A DNA stretch of 64,000 nucleotides from Chrysomallon squamiferum (GCA_012295275.1 CM022670.1:34503801-34567800); one strand, 5' to 3'; shown: positions 40,501 to 62,599, numbered from the stretch's first letter. Notes: a model not told the origin generated them from the sequence alone. Made by a program: numbers and translations.

Positions 40501-41104
40501 AGTATAAAATAGGTGTTATAAATCAGTTTATTATTAATAAGCTGTATAAAATAAGTCTAAAATAGCTGTTACAGCTTAATTTATTATTAATAAACTAAAC
40601 AAAATAAGTATAAAATAGGTGTTATAGATCAATTTATTATTAATAAGCTGTACAAAATAAGTATAAAGTAGGTGTTATAGTTTATTTGTAGTACAAACAA
40701 GTGTAAATACCTGGTAAACTGAGGCTGATTCTGTCTGCAGTTTTCTGAACATAATCATCAGCCACTGCCAGGACTGGAAGACCATCTCCAGCAAGTCTGC
40801 AATTACAACTCATACAGTAAACACAGTGTTAGTCTCCTGTTATTACTACTATTTCTTTTTTTATTACTACTGTTGTTGTTGTTGTTTTTGTTATATGTGT
40901 GTGTGTGTGTGTTTGTGCATGCATGTGTGTATGTGTGTGTTTGTGTGCGTGTGTGCGTGCATGTGTGTGTGTTGTAAAATAAGAGATTGAAATTAAAAAG
41001 CCAAAAATTAATTTGTTGTTTAATAATATCAAAATATCTCAACATATCAGTAATTAATAAAATGGCAGAATCTGTATTACAGAAATATTGACATTTTTAG
41101 CAAG

Positions 41105-41150
<46 letters not shown>

Positions 41151-42556
41151 ACAGGCACAGGCACACATACACTAGCATATATAATGCTATTAGAAATGCT
41201 GCAATCATTCCAAATAAAGACAAATAAATGAAATCTCAAAGATATATCAGAATGTATGACATTTATTTTTGATATGGAAATATAATTTAAGAAAAATGGA
41301 AAGACTGTTATATTTAATAACGAAACAAAACTTCACCTGAAAGATAAAAATTAACAACACACCTGATTTCACAGTGATTAGTGACATCAACGGTCAGTGC
41401 TTGCATTAACGAGGCTCTACACTGGTCAATGTAAAATGGGTCTGGTTGAGACTGACCCTCAATTCTGTTAACAAAAACAATCATTTAATTTGTAACTCAG
41501 AACAATCAAGGAGTTTAATAGTTATGAATATCTGCTGTACGTTTTTCCTGGAAGATTTTTTTTTGATTAAATATTTGTTACTGAAATATAAAACTGAATA
41601 AATGATTGATGAATAGTTTAAAAGTCTTTGAATACATTTGTAGTAATGATTATTGTCGACAGTCATACAGTTCAGATAAAATTAAAATGAGAGTATGAGT
41701 GAAAAAAAAATAGTTGTCATGGTTACCATTATTGTTTAGAAGAAATAAATCTTTAACTCAGGCAGATAAGTACTTACCCCAGACTAACAATTTACAGTAC
41801 CACTAAATCAATAAACAAACATTACTACTTACTGAGAAGCACAGCCTCCTGCTTCAAGAACTGTGGCATACAGACCATGTTTCTGTCATAAAGAAAATAT
41901 ATGTAGTATGGTATACTCCTGCCTGTGTACAGCTGACATGTATTAGTAAAATATTAGAAAATGTATATGACAAACACATGAAAAACCATTCTCAAATATT
42001 CAGTCAGACACAAACTTTCACAAATATAGATACATCAGTGCCCATTCATATATGCAGAAACACATTATTACAAACACAAACATGCAATATAATGTAAACA
42101 TATACAGTATACTTACAAACAAGAATAATAAACACACAAACACACCTACACACACATTCATTCCATCTTTACTAGCAAATAAAAAGTAATGAAACCTTAC
42201 CAGCCCCACTATTAGAAGAAACCATTTTGCATGTGGCTCTGAATACCCGAAATTACTGTTTATCTGAGACACATCATCACAGAACCTGGAAGGAAAAATC
42301 TGTCTCCAGATCACCAGCTGGCTTATTGAGTGTTTGTGTGTTAACAGCAGCAGACAGTGATATTTGAGGTAGTAGTAGACGTCACACAAATCTCCTTTTG
42401 ACAGATGATTGCACAGTAGATAGCCCTGGAACAGAACAGTAAATCATTTTTAAAATGTTAAAATAAATATACAGACAGGGTAAAGGGAAAAGATGAGAAA
42501 TAGACTGGGAGTGGGTGTTTAACTGAGTGAGTGATTAAGTGTCTGTCTGTCTGTCT

Positions 42557-42620
<64 letters not shown>

Positions 42621-44429
42621 CAGAGTCTGTGCATTAGAGAAAAAAAAGAAATGGGTGAAAAGAGACAAAAATTTTTTTATACAGAAGAAGTAAAAAAGAC
42701 TGAAAGTTGCTATTTCACACAAACAAAATGACAAACCTTATAAAATAATGCTGATCCCAGAATTGTAAATGATCTTCGACAACCATAAAATGTTTCTGAC
42801 TGAAGCAGAAAAAAACATATATTAAAAATAAATCATCAAATGTTAGTAACTTTAGTAAATTGTGTACTATTATTAAAGGTACCATTCTGAATTATATATT
42901 TTTTAGTATTATTTAATTTAAAGCTTCTGTGAAATTGAATGTTATTTTAATTTCTTTTTAAAATAAAACATTTGACATTATCATTTAATGTTTCAGCTTT
43001 TTTAAACTGATTATTTTGCATTTTTGTAATCAGAATCTACCTCAAATATGTTTTAGACACTAACAAAATTCTTACCATATCAACAAAATCAGCTGCCTCA
43101 AAATCTGATAATATGTTGCTAAGATAGAGCTGAAAATATAAATTTAAAATAGCAAATTTAATAATGGATGATTTAGAAAATTAATGAAAAACAAAATACT
43201 TATTAAAAAAATATTAATTTTGGTTCAGTTTTTGCAGAATTGTATAAATTGAAATTAAAAATAAATGTATTATTTAATATTAATATTGCCTTCAACATAA
43301 TACATTAATGTTTCTAAGTGTAGCAAAAAGGAAGATAATTATGTAGACAATTTTACTACAGAATACTTCATTTAATGATTTGGAAATCATTTTAATAACT
43401 GACCAAAAAACTGTTATATAGAAAATTGCATTTTGTTGCTTGTTTTTATTTGTTTTACCTGTTATTTCAATTCATTTCTTATCTGGTTTTGATTTATTTT
43501 ATTGCATTTTGTTTTTATCCAACATTAAAGCTAACAGTTTGATTTCTTACCAAAACATCATCACAGAGAGGTAAATATTGCACTTCACTTGAATGACACA
43601 GTGTCCTGACTAATGGGGATGGACCACAGATCTGGTCTCCAGGTGATGCTGAGAAATGACATTTGACAACCAATGAAAAGAGCTCATTGAGAAGTGGGTG
43701 GTGCTTGGACTGTTTGAAGGCGGAGTCGACTGATCCCAGAAGCACTCTGATTAGCCGCACAATTTCAGCTGTAAACTGGCTGAGCAGTGAGGCAGATAAC
43801 CTGGAAATTAATTTTTATAATTTTTATTAAAATATTTCATAATTTAAATGTACAGAAGAAGTAATTAAAAAAAAAAAAAAAAAAATTGTATAGTAAAGCA
43901 TAATTATAACTGTACAAACCTATGAGAACAATAAAGTGTACAAACCTACAAGAACATTAAAGTGTACAAACCTATGAAAACAGAAAAAGGTGTACAAACC
44001 TATGAGAACAGTAAAGTGTACAAAACCTATGAGGACAGTAAAGTGTACAAACCTATGAGAATAGTAAAGTGTACAAACCTACAAGAACAGTAAAGTGTAC
44101 AAACCTACAAGGACAGTAAAGTTGTACAAACCTATGTGCAGGAACTGTTACCAGTAACAGACAGGATTCTTCTTGTACAAATACAAGAACACTAAAGTTG
44201 TACAAACTCTATAGAAAACAGCACCAAAGATCAAAAAATACCAGGAACTGTTACAAGTAACTGATTGACATCCCATTTCAGAGGAAATTCCATACAATAC
44301 AAGCTCATAATTTAACTTAATGGTTTTGAATTTGCTTTGAAATAATAATAATAATAATACATAATATTTAAGAATGAAAATAAAAACAATCAACAATAAT
44401 TTAATGAAATGGTTTTGATGATGATAATG

Positions 44430-44472
<43 letters not shown>

Positions 44473-47400
44473 CAGTGACAATGAAGTGATAATGATAATG
44501 ATAATTTTTCTGTTTATAAAGTTTTTACATTAATTTACTTTGTAAATGATAGAACAGAAGATAAGATATTTACATTTTAGATTAGTTTATTTTATAAATA
44601 ATAAGGAAAATGACCTTTACAGTTTAGTAAGTTTTACAGGAAAGAAAACAAGATATTTACATTTTGGTAGAGAAACCTCCCATTTCTTTCAGCACGTGAC
44701 TTAGAGTAAAGAACATTCCTCGAACAGATGAAAATATTTGTTCTTCTGGTGGAAAGTGATATAGCAAGTCTTCCTGAAATACACAACGCAGAAAATATTT
44801 TACATGTATGAAGTAAAATGCTAGCATTGAGGTTAATATAACTCAGACAATATAAACTGATCTGGGATAAAGAGCAATGTAATAACTAAAGATCTATATA
44901 AAAAAGGTCTATGAGTTAGTTTTATAAAATGTTAACTGTAAAAATCAGTAACATTTACTATGATTTTGGTTTTGCAGATGCAATGTTTTCTAGCTGAAGA
45001 TTTGTCCTAAAATGAATTTTTAGTTGGCAGTCATATTGGAAAATGATCATCCAGAAAATTTCAGGTTAGGTAATTTTTTGAAAGCCACATTTACTACTGG
45101 ACTCCTGATTTGAGCTGAAGAATTGGATGAATTACAGAATCCCTTATTCTGAATCATTTCAGAATTTCTAGTATTATACTGATTCCCAAAGCTAGTATCT
45201 ATTTTTTTTAATTTTTGATACCATATAAATTCTGCATTACATGAAAACATACCACACATTAGCTGGGGTGTTTTCTGGTTTTTATTTCTTCTTTTTTTTC
45301 ATTTTTAATAATGGCCTAGTCATGTTAAACAGAATTAAATCTTCATATTTCAGTTTAAAATACTTTCATAAAACCATAATAGAAATAATTACTTTGTCAA
45401 GAACATCATCAGATGTGAGTCCTTCCATTGAAACATACAGCACAGAAAGAGAGTTATCTGTCCCTGAGAGCCAGCCATTAAGCTTACTGCCAGCTAAAAA
45501 TGACACCAGTTCATCACTAAACAAAGCATTCCTTGGTTCAAATCGTGGACTCAGTCGATTGTTTCTTTGTAATGTCAACTTCAACTGAAAAATTATAAAA
45601 ATGAAAAATTTTATTTTTAAAAACCTTTTGCTTAGTCTTTCTTGTGTAAAATATATATATTATTATTTGAAATGTAAATTGAAAATAAAAAATTAAATTG
45701 AGATTTGGGAAAAAAAAATGGATGAAATAATTCTAAATGACAAAAACAAATTTATATGTGAAGGAATTTTGAGAAAACACTAAAAACTTAATCTAAAAAA
45801 TATCCAAAAATTTAAATAAAACATTGAATCAAAAAAAATTTAAAAAAATAAAAAAAATCAATTAAATTTGGTTTTTGAATAAAAAAAATTATTATAATAA
45901 AATAAAGTAAAAAAAAAACAAATGTACAAAATAAATACAAATGTTCAAAAAATAATTAAAATTAAACAGATAACTAAATAAATTAATTAATTAATTAATT
46001 AATTAAAAACTGAATAAATAAAATTTTTAATTTAAGTAAAAAAAGATAAACCCATGAATTTTTTATTTTTTTTGTAAAAATTAAAATTCTTTTAAAAATA
46101 TTTTCCTCTACATTACACAAAAGACATGCAGTGTATAGAAAGTATGCAAGTAAGATATAATCCAATGCTATTTCTATAACCACACATGACTTGAAAACTA
46201 ATTATTTCAGTGTATCCATCACTGGTCTAACAATAGGTGGTGGATTCTAAGTGGACTGCGGAGTGAAATTTAACAGACTTATCATAAATCTCTCGTAACA
46301 CTAGCTTACCCAGCCGCATAATGGTGATTAGGTGAACTCATTTCTCAGATTACATTGCTGAATTAAGTGATAATCCATCAGCTAATCCACTAGAGTGTGA
46401 TTACAGACATCATCGGCTTGATTTGCATATCCACATAACATCATACTTTCTTCAGGTTATTTTTTCTTTCTAACTTTTGTCTGTTTAGTTTCTTTTAAAA
46501 CTTTTTTTTTTTTTTTTATATGTCGTAATTGTAATTGTAACAGAAGGTGCAGGTGCAGTTGCAATGGCAGCAGTTGTAGTAGAGGTAATAACAATGACAG
46601 CTTTGGTTGCATTAGTTGGAACAGTAGCAATAATGGTAACAGTACATTTCAAATGGAAATAATATAGTACTCTAATAAAAGCATTTGTGATAGCATTAGT
46701 AATAATAACAGTAGCAGTTGTGGTTATTGCACTTGTAATAGTAACAAAAGAAGAATTACCAATTGCAGAGGCTGTGGTAGTAGTAATAATAATATTAGTA
46801 GATGTAGTAGTAGTAACAGTACAAGCAGAAACAGTATTGGTATAGAATAATAGTCATATTTTTAGTAGTAGTAATAGTTAAGTAGTAGTAGTAGTAGAAC
46901 TAGTATGGATAGCAGTAGCAGTGGTAGTAATAGTAGTAGGAGGAGGAGTTATCATAGCAGTAGTAGTAGTAGTGGTAGTAGTTGGAAAAGAAGTTGCAGT
47001 TGTAGGGTATTTAAAAATATTTTAATTTTTAACCTTTCTGATTACAAACTTTAAAATAAAATAAAAAAATGGAAATGTTCTATTTGTTTCAACACATTAT
47101 TTCATTTACACAGCTTTGTGCTAATACTGTGGAATGATTTAATTACTGCCACGTCGAGCCAGTATGAACTTTAACTACTGATAGAGCAGGCAACACAAAC
47201 AGTTTACTTACTTGCTGGGGTGAGGATATTGCAGAAAGGACCTTATTAATGTTATCCCAGGTCACCTGAACACCATTAATCTTTTTCAAACAGTCGCCTG
47301 AAATCAAATTTAAATATTACAGACAACGAAAATATCTCACTCTTAATGAATTCAGCAAATTCTTAAAGATAAAATAATAACCCAAAACAAATAAGATCTT

Positions 47401-50400
47401 AGAAATGTATAAATGCATCCTATTATACATGCCAGTGAGGCATAAAGATTTGTGGTTACATTTCACAGCTAGAATTAAGAAATGGTAATTGGAATCTGGA
47501 AACTTCTGTTATTAGTATTATGACAATACAGTTGAACTGTAATACAGACAGACAAACAGACAGACAGACAGATATATACATACATACACATATGCAAAAT
47601 AACCTAAAATAATGCTCATCTTTGAAAACAAATTAATTTGATCTTATCAATGGTATTATACTGAAATATTTCCATGTGAGCTGCTGTAATGTTATATCTT
47701 ATGACATTGTAATGTTATGTTAAATAGTAAATTGAGTAATGCTCTGTGATATCATGCAGTAATGTTTCTGTTAAACTGAGCTTGGTGTAAGCAGATTTAC
47801 TTACAGAAATCTCTAATTATCTTAGCAAACTGGGATGCTGTAATATATCTTGTAATGAATCAAAATCAGCTTAATATGTTTCCTGATGAATAGCATGCTA
47901 ACCCAGTTAAAGTTTATGAAGCAAGAATATCCCTAATGAAGATTTCACCTAATTTTAAGATTATCTGATTTGTTGTAGATATTTATCCATGAAGATGGAT
48001 GGGGGAAAAATATTATACTTAAACAAAAAAAAATGGGGTAGCTATACCTTCCTTTCCTAATTGTGAATAATATATTGTTTGTAGTTAAAAGAGAAAAAAA
48101 AAAAAATTTAATATGAAAAAAATAAAGACAATAAAACACATTCAACAATTTATTGGTCTCTCTTTGAGATGCATCATGTGCTCATAAATAGACATGTTTT
48201 TGCATTTTACACACACACAAAATAGTTTTAGTTCATACAAACTGATAAAACTGAAAATAAATACTTTCTGAACAAAATAAAAAATAACTGAACAAACCAT
48301 AAACCATAAATAAATAAATAAATAAACAAGAAAACCATAACTAAATAAACAAAAACAAAATAAACCATAAATAAGAAAACAAAAACAAACCATAAATAAA
48401 TTTAAAAAAAACAACAACCAGCAAACAAGTAAACTACAAATAAACAAACATAGCAATATCTATCATCAAGCAATAAAAACCAGTAAGCAGAAAAACAAAT
48501 TATGACCATGAAACTTCAGAACGTCAAAGCTTTCACTGTGTGTATTTCCAAGACACGGTATAAAGCCTTGGCCATCTCAAGTACCAAATTCCATCTACCA
48601 GAGACACTCAATCTGTGCTGGGAACAGGCACTTGTACTGTCAGGATTAACTCTTTTCACAACCACCAATATACGATCTGTCTTTATCCCAGCAGGGGGAC
48701 AAGTGACCACATTAATTGTAGCAACTGTACACGGACAGAAATATTCTTTTGTCAAGTCAGTGGAAATAAAGCTGTCATAAGTGCAATATCACTTTCACGT
48801 TGTAAATAAAGACTGTCTTGTAAATAATATATTTATGTATGTCTCTGTGAGTGTGTGTGTGTGTGTGTTCATACACACACACACACATATATATACACAC
48901 ATATTCATACATTCATACACACACACACATATATATATACACACATATTCATACATTCATACACACATACATGCACACATACATACATACACACACATAT
49001 ACATACATACATACACACACATATACATACACACACATATACACATACATAAATACACATATACATACATATATATATATATATATACACATACACACAT
49101 TCATACATCTACATTCATACACACACACACACACACACACACACAGATATATATACATACATTCATACATACATACCTATGTACATACACATTATATACA
49201 TCTATATATACATAACATTCATACATTCATACACACACATATACATACATACATACACACATATACATATACATACATATATACATATACATATACATAC
49301 ATACATACATACATATATATATATATATACACACACACACATATATATACTTACATACACACACACATACATACATATATATTAAGACTACATTTATCTA
49401 TGATTCAGCTGTCTGGTGTTTTACACTGGTGTTACATTTATTGATTTACTGCAAAAGTCAACAAATGGAATCTCTAACAGAAAGTGTTAACATTCATCTT
49501 GAAAACTGCTTAGCTAGCTAAAACAGTGGTGTGATAAAAACAGTCTGAATGACAGTTAAATACTGTGGGTGATTTACATGACTGGCACAGTGACCCACCA
49601 ACAGCTAAATCTTGAGAACAAGTAACAGTTATCTCCAACATACGAGTTCAAAGACTTGATATAAGGCTTTTGACATACATGATGCTACTATTTTCAAGAA
49701 TCAACCTTCATCTCATCTCATCAAAATGGTTTTTCTTTCATTTTCTATTCATTTCTCTTCATTTCTCTTCACCAAAAAACATTCTGTTTATTTGTGTCTC
49801 TCTTTCTGTCTTTCTCTCCTCTCCTTGTCCCTCTCATTCTCTCCCCTTGTCCTCTCATTCCCTCCCTTTCTCCCTCTTTACAGATCAATAAAACAAAATG
49901 TTATTAATCATCCCATTCTTTTTTTTTTTCACTAGTTTCTCATACAGAAGCAAATATACAAACTAATAATCAGATAAATCAAGAAAACTATTTTTTTTTT
50001 TTTTTCTTTTCACTGTTTCCACTTACTAATCTGGATGTTTGATAATTTCACTGCAGGCCCGTCAGCCACAAATCCTTTCACTACAATATTCTTGTTGCCA
50101 TTGCTGCTTTGAGTTTCTGACTTTCCACTGACTCCATTAATTCCAGGAACTATTCCCAGCAACTCTTCACACCTCACCTCACGTGACTGCTCAGTCCTAC
50201 ACTGTTCAGGGTCCACAAAAATCTCCACATTGTAGTACTGCCCTGTCTGACTTTTACAATCCATGTCTTCGAGAGAGTCTGTGAACTCTGTGAATTCTGT
50301 TAGTGATCCTATATCCTCACACAGTTGAGGTAATGGGGAGATGTCTAGTTTGTCTGAAAACAGCAAATGTATATATACAGCAGTCTAAAAATGACTGTAT

Positions 50401-50888
50401 TAAAAATAAGGAGAGGAAAGTTAGTTATAAAAACTCAACATTTTAGTAATTGATTCCATTGTGCTGTATCAACTTTATCTCTCTTTGTCCATTTGTTTTA
50501 ACATCTCTCCATTCATCATTAACATAATGCATCATAATTTGAGTAACAAAGAATTACAATCCCCTGTTTAATCTTATCTATTTATCATCTTATCCATTAT
50601 GATCCTCTCTCTCTTTTTCTCTGTCTGTCTGTCTCACTCTCTCTCACACACACATCCACCTACACTCTTTATCTCACTTTGTATTCTAAATTTCTCTCTT
50701 TGAACTATTTCCCTATTCTTTCTATTCTATACTTTTCTTCTTATCTTGCTTTTTTTTCTTTCTGTCTGTCTCTCCCTATCTTGCTTTATGCTTTACCTCT
50801 ATATTTTTTCTATTGTTTAACATCCTTCTATCGCTCATCCTAGTTTCTGATCCTTCTATCTCTCTCATTCATCCTAGTTCTGATTCTT

Positions 50889-50975
<87 letters not shown>

Positions 50976-51230
50976 TAAATCACAGATTTATTACCTGTTT
51001 TCCTTGTGTTCCTTTCTCCTTTTGGTGAAGGTTGGTCGTTGTCTGTAGAGTAGCCTGTGTCCTCACTGTTTGAACACTGACACTCTGATGTACACCAAGG
51101 GTTGGATTCCACGCACTGAACTTTGGGAAACGTCTGCCACTGTGGAGATATCTCACCAGGATCAACATAAAACAGTTCTCCATCTTCTGTGATGTCGGAC
51201 AGCCATGGCGCTGGAAGTTCTCGATATGAA
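37587..51230 (-). CDS. INTU: inturned planar cell polarity protein (INTU), N-terminus incomplete
   Basis: INTU is a CPLANE subunit at the ciliary base that, with FUZ and WDPCP, supports ciliogenesis, intraflagellar transport and planar polarity. Eighteen coding exons, 5' to 3': 51230-50995, 50353-50027, 47297-47212, 45584-45393, 44773-44661, 44191-44132, 43800-43551, 43129-43076, 42799-42737, 42425-42201, 41882-41833, 41464-41363, 40796-40711, 39988-39840, 39467-39374, 38998-38818, 38224-38088, 37704-37587 (stop 37589-37587). All introns are GT-AG and every phase matches except in exon 39467-39374, which is one base short. Recognised text: WLSDITEDGELFY at the start, a PDZ-like region spanning exons 50353-47212, SVRGMFFTL, LEAADFV, KGYLLCNHL-type, QLVIWRQIFPS, FLLIVGLK, LEAGGCAS, CLFHYIH, EHGVLFQ, SYWVVG and ELYVCFHES. 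About 840 residues are covered against roughly 940 recalled for human; the lost part is the acidic N-terminus before GELFY. The start codon is not fixed; see the candidate at 60485-60492. Identity is very secure. Confidence 0.93.
38029..38113. repeat. source copy of a duplicated exon-intron junction
   Basis: Covers the last 26 bases of INTU exon 38224-38088, its donor and about 60 intron bases. The same sequence recurs at 39253-39326. Confidence 0.85.
39253..39326. repeat. second copy of INTU exon end plus donor
   Basis: Nearly identical to 38029-38113 apart from a 12-base gap and two or so substitutions. It lies one intron upstream in the gene, between exons 39467-39374 and 38998-38818, flanked by (TA)n tracts. 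It keeps codons for SYWVVG and a donor-like GTTAGT, but has no acceptor, so it should not be spliced as an exon. Confidence 0.85.
39374..39467 (-). CDS. INTU: INTU exon with one-base deletion
   Basis: The acceptor (TTTACAG) and previous exon set the frame SNRKTRLFPTASEPVTS. This frame hits TAA after PLPT. The donor GTAAGT and the next exon demand another frame, HLNECSLK, which joins IASGKTSCLFHYIH and matches vertebrate INTU VKLTSG...LFHY. The exon is 94 bases where 95 are needed. The switch lies near the C3 run read from 39398-39396; a fourth C there would restore the frame. Confidence 0.8.
40150..40690. repeat. ~45-60-bp minisatellite, about ten copies
   Basis: Units of the type AATAAGCTATATAAAATAAG plus TATAAAATAGCTGTTATA and a TTAATTTATTATTA spacer fill most of an INTU intron. 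Confidence 0.8.
43912..44131. repeat. 26-bp minisatellite carrying a splice-donor sequence
   Basis: Eight to nine copies of GTACAAACCTATGAGAACAG plus TAAAGT run up to the INTU exon at 44132. On the gene strand each copy reads ...CATAGGTTTGTAC..., the same sequence as the real donor (CATAG|GTTTGT) of that exon. The unit also contains TTTA(C/G)TGTTCTTGTA, the sequence at the exon's own acceptor end. Confidence 0.85.
44132..44191 (-). CDS. INTU: 60-base INTU exon embedded in the minisatellite
   Basis: Encodes VLVFVQEESCLLLVTVPAH, aligning with vertebrate INTU HVAYWKESDKLLLIGLPAE. Acceptor CTTTAG ends at 44192, donor GTTTGT starts at 44131. Phase is exact with both neighbours (44773-44661 and 43800-43551). 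Both splice sites lie within sequence shared with the flanking 26-bp repeat. A degenerate copy of the exon interior (GGAACTGTTACAAGTAACTG) lies at about 44243-44262. Confidence 0.85.
   Translation of the reverse strand, partial: CSCICTRRILSVTGNSSCT
46240..46445. promoter_or_regulatory. candidate enhancer island in an INTU intron
   Basis: A patch of complex, higher-GC sequence inside very AT-rich intron. It holds several TAATCC/GGATTA-type sites (TGATTAGG, AGATTACA, GATAATCC, GCTAATCC, GTGATTACA) in the style of Otx/Pitx-class homeodomain sites, plus an octamer ATTTGCAT near 46419. No frame or splice site explains it. Confidence 0.35.
46540..47005. repeat. diverged (GTA)n-derived trinucleotide region
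   Basis: Three-base periodicity of GTA/GCA/GTT-type triplets, purer toward 46880-47000. It is open in one frame for about 45 Val/Ala/Thr-rich codons, which follows from the periodicity rather than from coding. Confidence 0.8.
48500..48800. other. unexplained complex island in an INTU intron
   Basis: A low-repeat island open in a + strand frame (48502-48780) and in a - frame (48755-48516). It is followed on the + strand by an AATAAA near 48806 and then a large CA/CATA repeat. It may be an old retroposed fragment. No domain was recognised. Confidence 0.3.
48850..49385. repeat. (CA)n/(CATA)n microsatellite block
   Basis: About 535 bases of mixed CA, CATA, TATA and CATTCATA units. It explains all the His/Thr/Tyr/Ile-rich frames on both strands here. 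Confidence 0.95.
50889..50971. repeat. (TC)n microsatellite just inside an INTU intron
   Basis: Pure CT dinucleotides of about 83 bases, beginning roughly 23 bases after the donor of exon 51230-50995 on the gene strand. Confidence 0.95.
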
Positions 51231-60480
<9,250 letters not shown>

Positions 60481-60484
60481 TTAC

Positions 60485-60492
60485 GGTGACAT
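60485..60492 (-). other. INTU: candidate INTU start codon and first coding exon end
   Basis: On the - strand ATGTCACC is followed directly by GTAAGT. It leaves two bases (CC), exactly the phase that the exon at 51230 needs (first base T), so the protein would begin M-S-P-S-Y-R-E-L. The flank has CpGs, as expected near a promoter. The required intron is 9.3 kb, far longer than the others, and the ATG has another out-of-frame ATG upstream. Plausible only. Confidence 0.25.
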
Positions 60493-60949
60493 TTTCGCTG
60501 TACGTCTCTGTGACAGCAAAGTGAAGATGTGACAGTATTATACGACGACGTCTAACACACGTAGTGCCTACATCTCGTAACATTTTGCAATTACCTATCA
60601 ACCTTTTACATTGAGACACGACATTTCCGTACTGTAGTATAATCTACGTGGTTTATATACTGACTTACTGTTTTAGATATTTTAAAATAGTGCCTTAACA
60701 CACAAATATGTTGATTAGGATTGCCAATTTTTTTTTTGTATGTGAATGCCTTGAATGTGAGATGTATGTCGATGCTCGAATGCGAAGTGTTTGTACCCCA
60801 GTAATGAATGTATGTATGTGTTTTTATGATTATCTTGTTGTTTTTGTTTTGTTTTTGAAATACTTAACATTTCAGAGAACTTATATATATCATTCACGAA
60901 GCGCCCTGTAAGGCGTTTTTTTCAATTTTCTTATATGTGTGTATGTATG

Positions 60950-61060
<111 letters not shown>

Positions 61061-61823
61061 TGAAATATAGCCTTGTGGACTCTTCGTCATTGATTGATTG
61101 TGTTCACTACGCCTCAGGCATACACTCGTCCATAGAACTCATTTTCATGCATGTGTGGTTTTCAAGCATCTGGAGTTATGTAGTTTGTATGGGTGTGCAT
61201 GTCCTTAATCGAACAAAAAATACACTATTAAAAAAACATTAACGTCAAAAAATATATATATGCTAATTGTTTTTTTTTTTTTTATTTTTTTTTTTTTTTT
61301 TTTTTTTTGAACATGCATTTACAATAACCCAACGACAATTTCTCAGTCTGTTCCAGTTTTGCTGCTGTATTCAGTTTTTTTCTCTTTTAGGAATTGTTTA
61401 GAATGCACACGTCTGGAACGTCCAATGTGGGTAGGCAGACGACATTCAGGTGCCATTGCATTGACAATATCACAGCAGCAATTACTCATTAAATTTTAGT
61501 TGTTTTCAAAAACGTTTTATTCAAGACTTGGGAATCGTTATATATCCATTGTAAACTGCATGGCTCTTGACCGCGTTGTATGCCTGGATCTGGAATTCGG
61601 TACATTGTTTATAATATGCATTTCCGATACCATTGTTGCAATTTCTCGTTTAATTTTGACATTTTTTTTTTTTTTGGTTTGTTTTGTTCAAAATTCCATT
61701 TAATATTTAGAAGCGTTTTGTCCCCTATTGAAATATGCCTGTCTCTGGAACGCGTCCAGTAGTGCATGTGGGTTACGAACGTCAGTTTGATGCGTATGTG
61801 CGTTTAGAGTCCCGATCTTATGG

Positions 61824-62185
61824 TGTGTAAGCATTTACTATATCACTGTGGTGTACGTAAGCATCTAAAATAACACACTATAACATGTGTAAGCTTTTAC
61901 TATATCACTGTGGTGTACGTAAGCATCTAAAATAACACACTATAACATGTGTAAGCTTTTACTATATCACTGTGGTGTACGTAAGCATCTAAAATAACAC
62001 ACCATAACATGTGTAAGCTTTTACTATATCACTGTGGTGTACGTAAGCATCCAAAATAACACACTATAACATGTGTAAGCTTTTACTATATCACTGTGGT
62101 GTACGTAAGCATCTAAAATAACACACTATAACATGTGTAAGCTTTTACAATATCACACTGTATTATGTGTAATCTTTTACAATAT
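61824..62185. repeat. 62-bp tandem array, about five and a half copies
   Basis: TGTGTAAGCTTTTACTATAT starts units at 61886, 61948, 62010, 62072 and 62134, exactly 62 bases apart, with a variant copy before and decaying copies after. Each unit is itself two related halves (GTGTAAGC...ATATCAC and GTACGTAAGC...AATAACAC), so the array grew from a ~31-bp ancestor. Confidence 0.92.
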
Positions 62186-62294
62186 CACACCACGGTGTGC
62201 ACGACTATCTACAATACCTTAAGCGGCAACTTCTCGTCAAGTTTTACGTTATGGGCAGATTATCATTTAAAGCTTAGCAGTTGTTGTCAGCGAA

Positions 62295-62414
62295 ATGAAT
62301 AGATCATTGAAACGTCTCAGCGAACCACAATGGGAAGCTAAAGAGATCGGTTTCCCAGTTGTGAAAAAAGACAACAAAAAACTGCAGCCTAACACATTGT
62401 CGGATTCATTTTAA
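62295..62414 (+). CDS. small open frame, 39 residues, uncertain
   Basis: ATG to TAA open frame with hydrophilic, Lys-rich content (MNRSLKRLSEPQWEAKE...). It lies in unique sequence between two tandem arrays. Nothing supports expression and no family was recognised; it may be chance. Confidence 0.15.
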   Translation: MNRSLKRLSEPQWEAKEIGFPVVKKDNKKLQPNTLSDSF

Positions 62415-62599
62415 TACGCTAGTGAGTTTATCCCCCGTATCGATTTCATGCAGAGGGGATTTCGAATATCGCGATTAGAGACTGTGTATTGATTTTATTA
62501 CATGTTGACAAATTCAATTGCTGTAGCTCGAATTTCATCACAGTGTTTTTGTGTTGTAAAATCACAGAACCTGTGGTGTGCGGGTATCGCGTGTCTATG

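Noticed and set aside
46540-46662. Val/Ala/Thr-rich open frame resembling a membrane segment
   Set aside because: Follows from three-base periodicity of a diverged (GTA)n repeat; no start context or splice partner.
48781-49444. Overlapping His/Thr/Tyr/Ile-rich frames up to 197 codons
   Set aside because: All arise from CA/CATA repeats with no stop codons in the unit.
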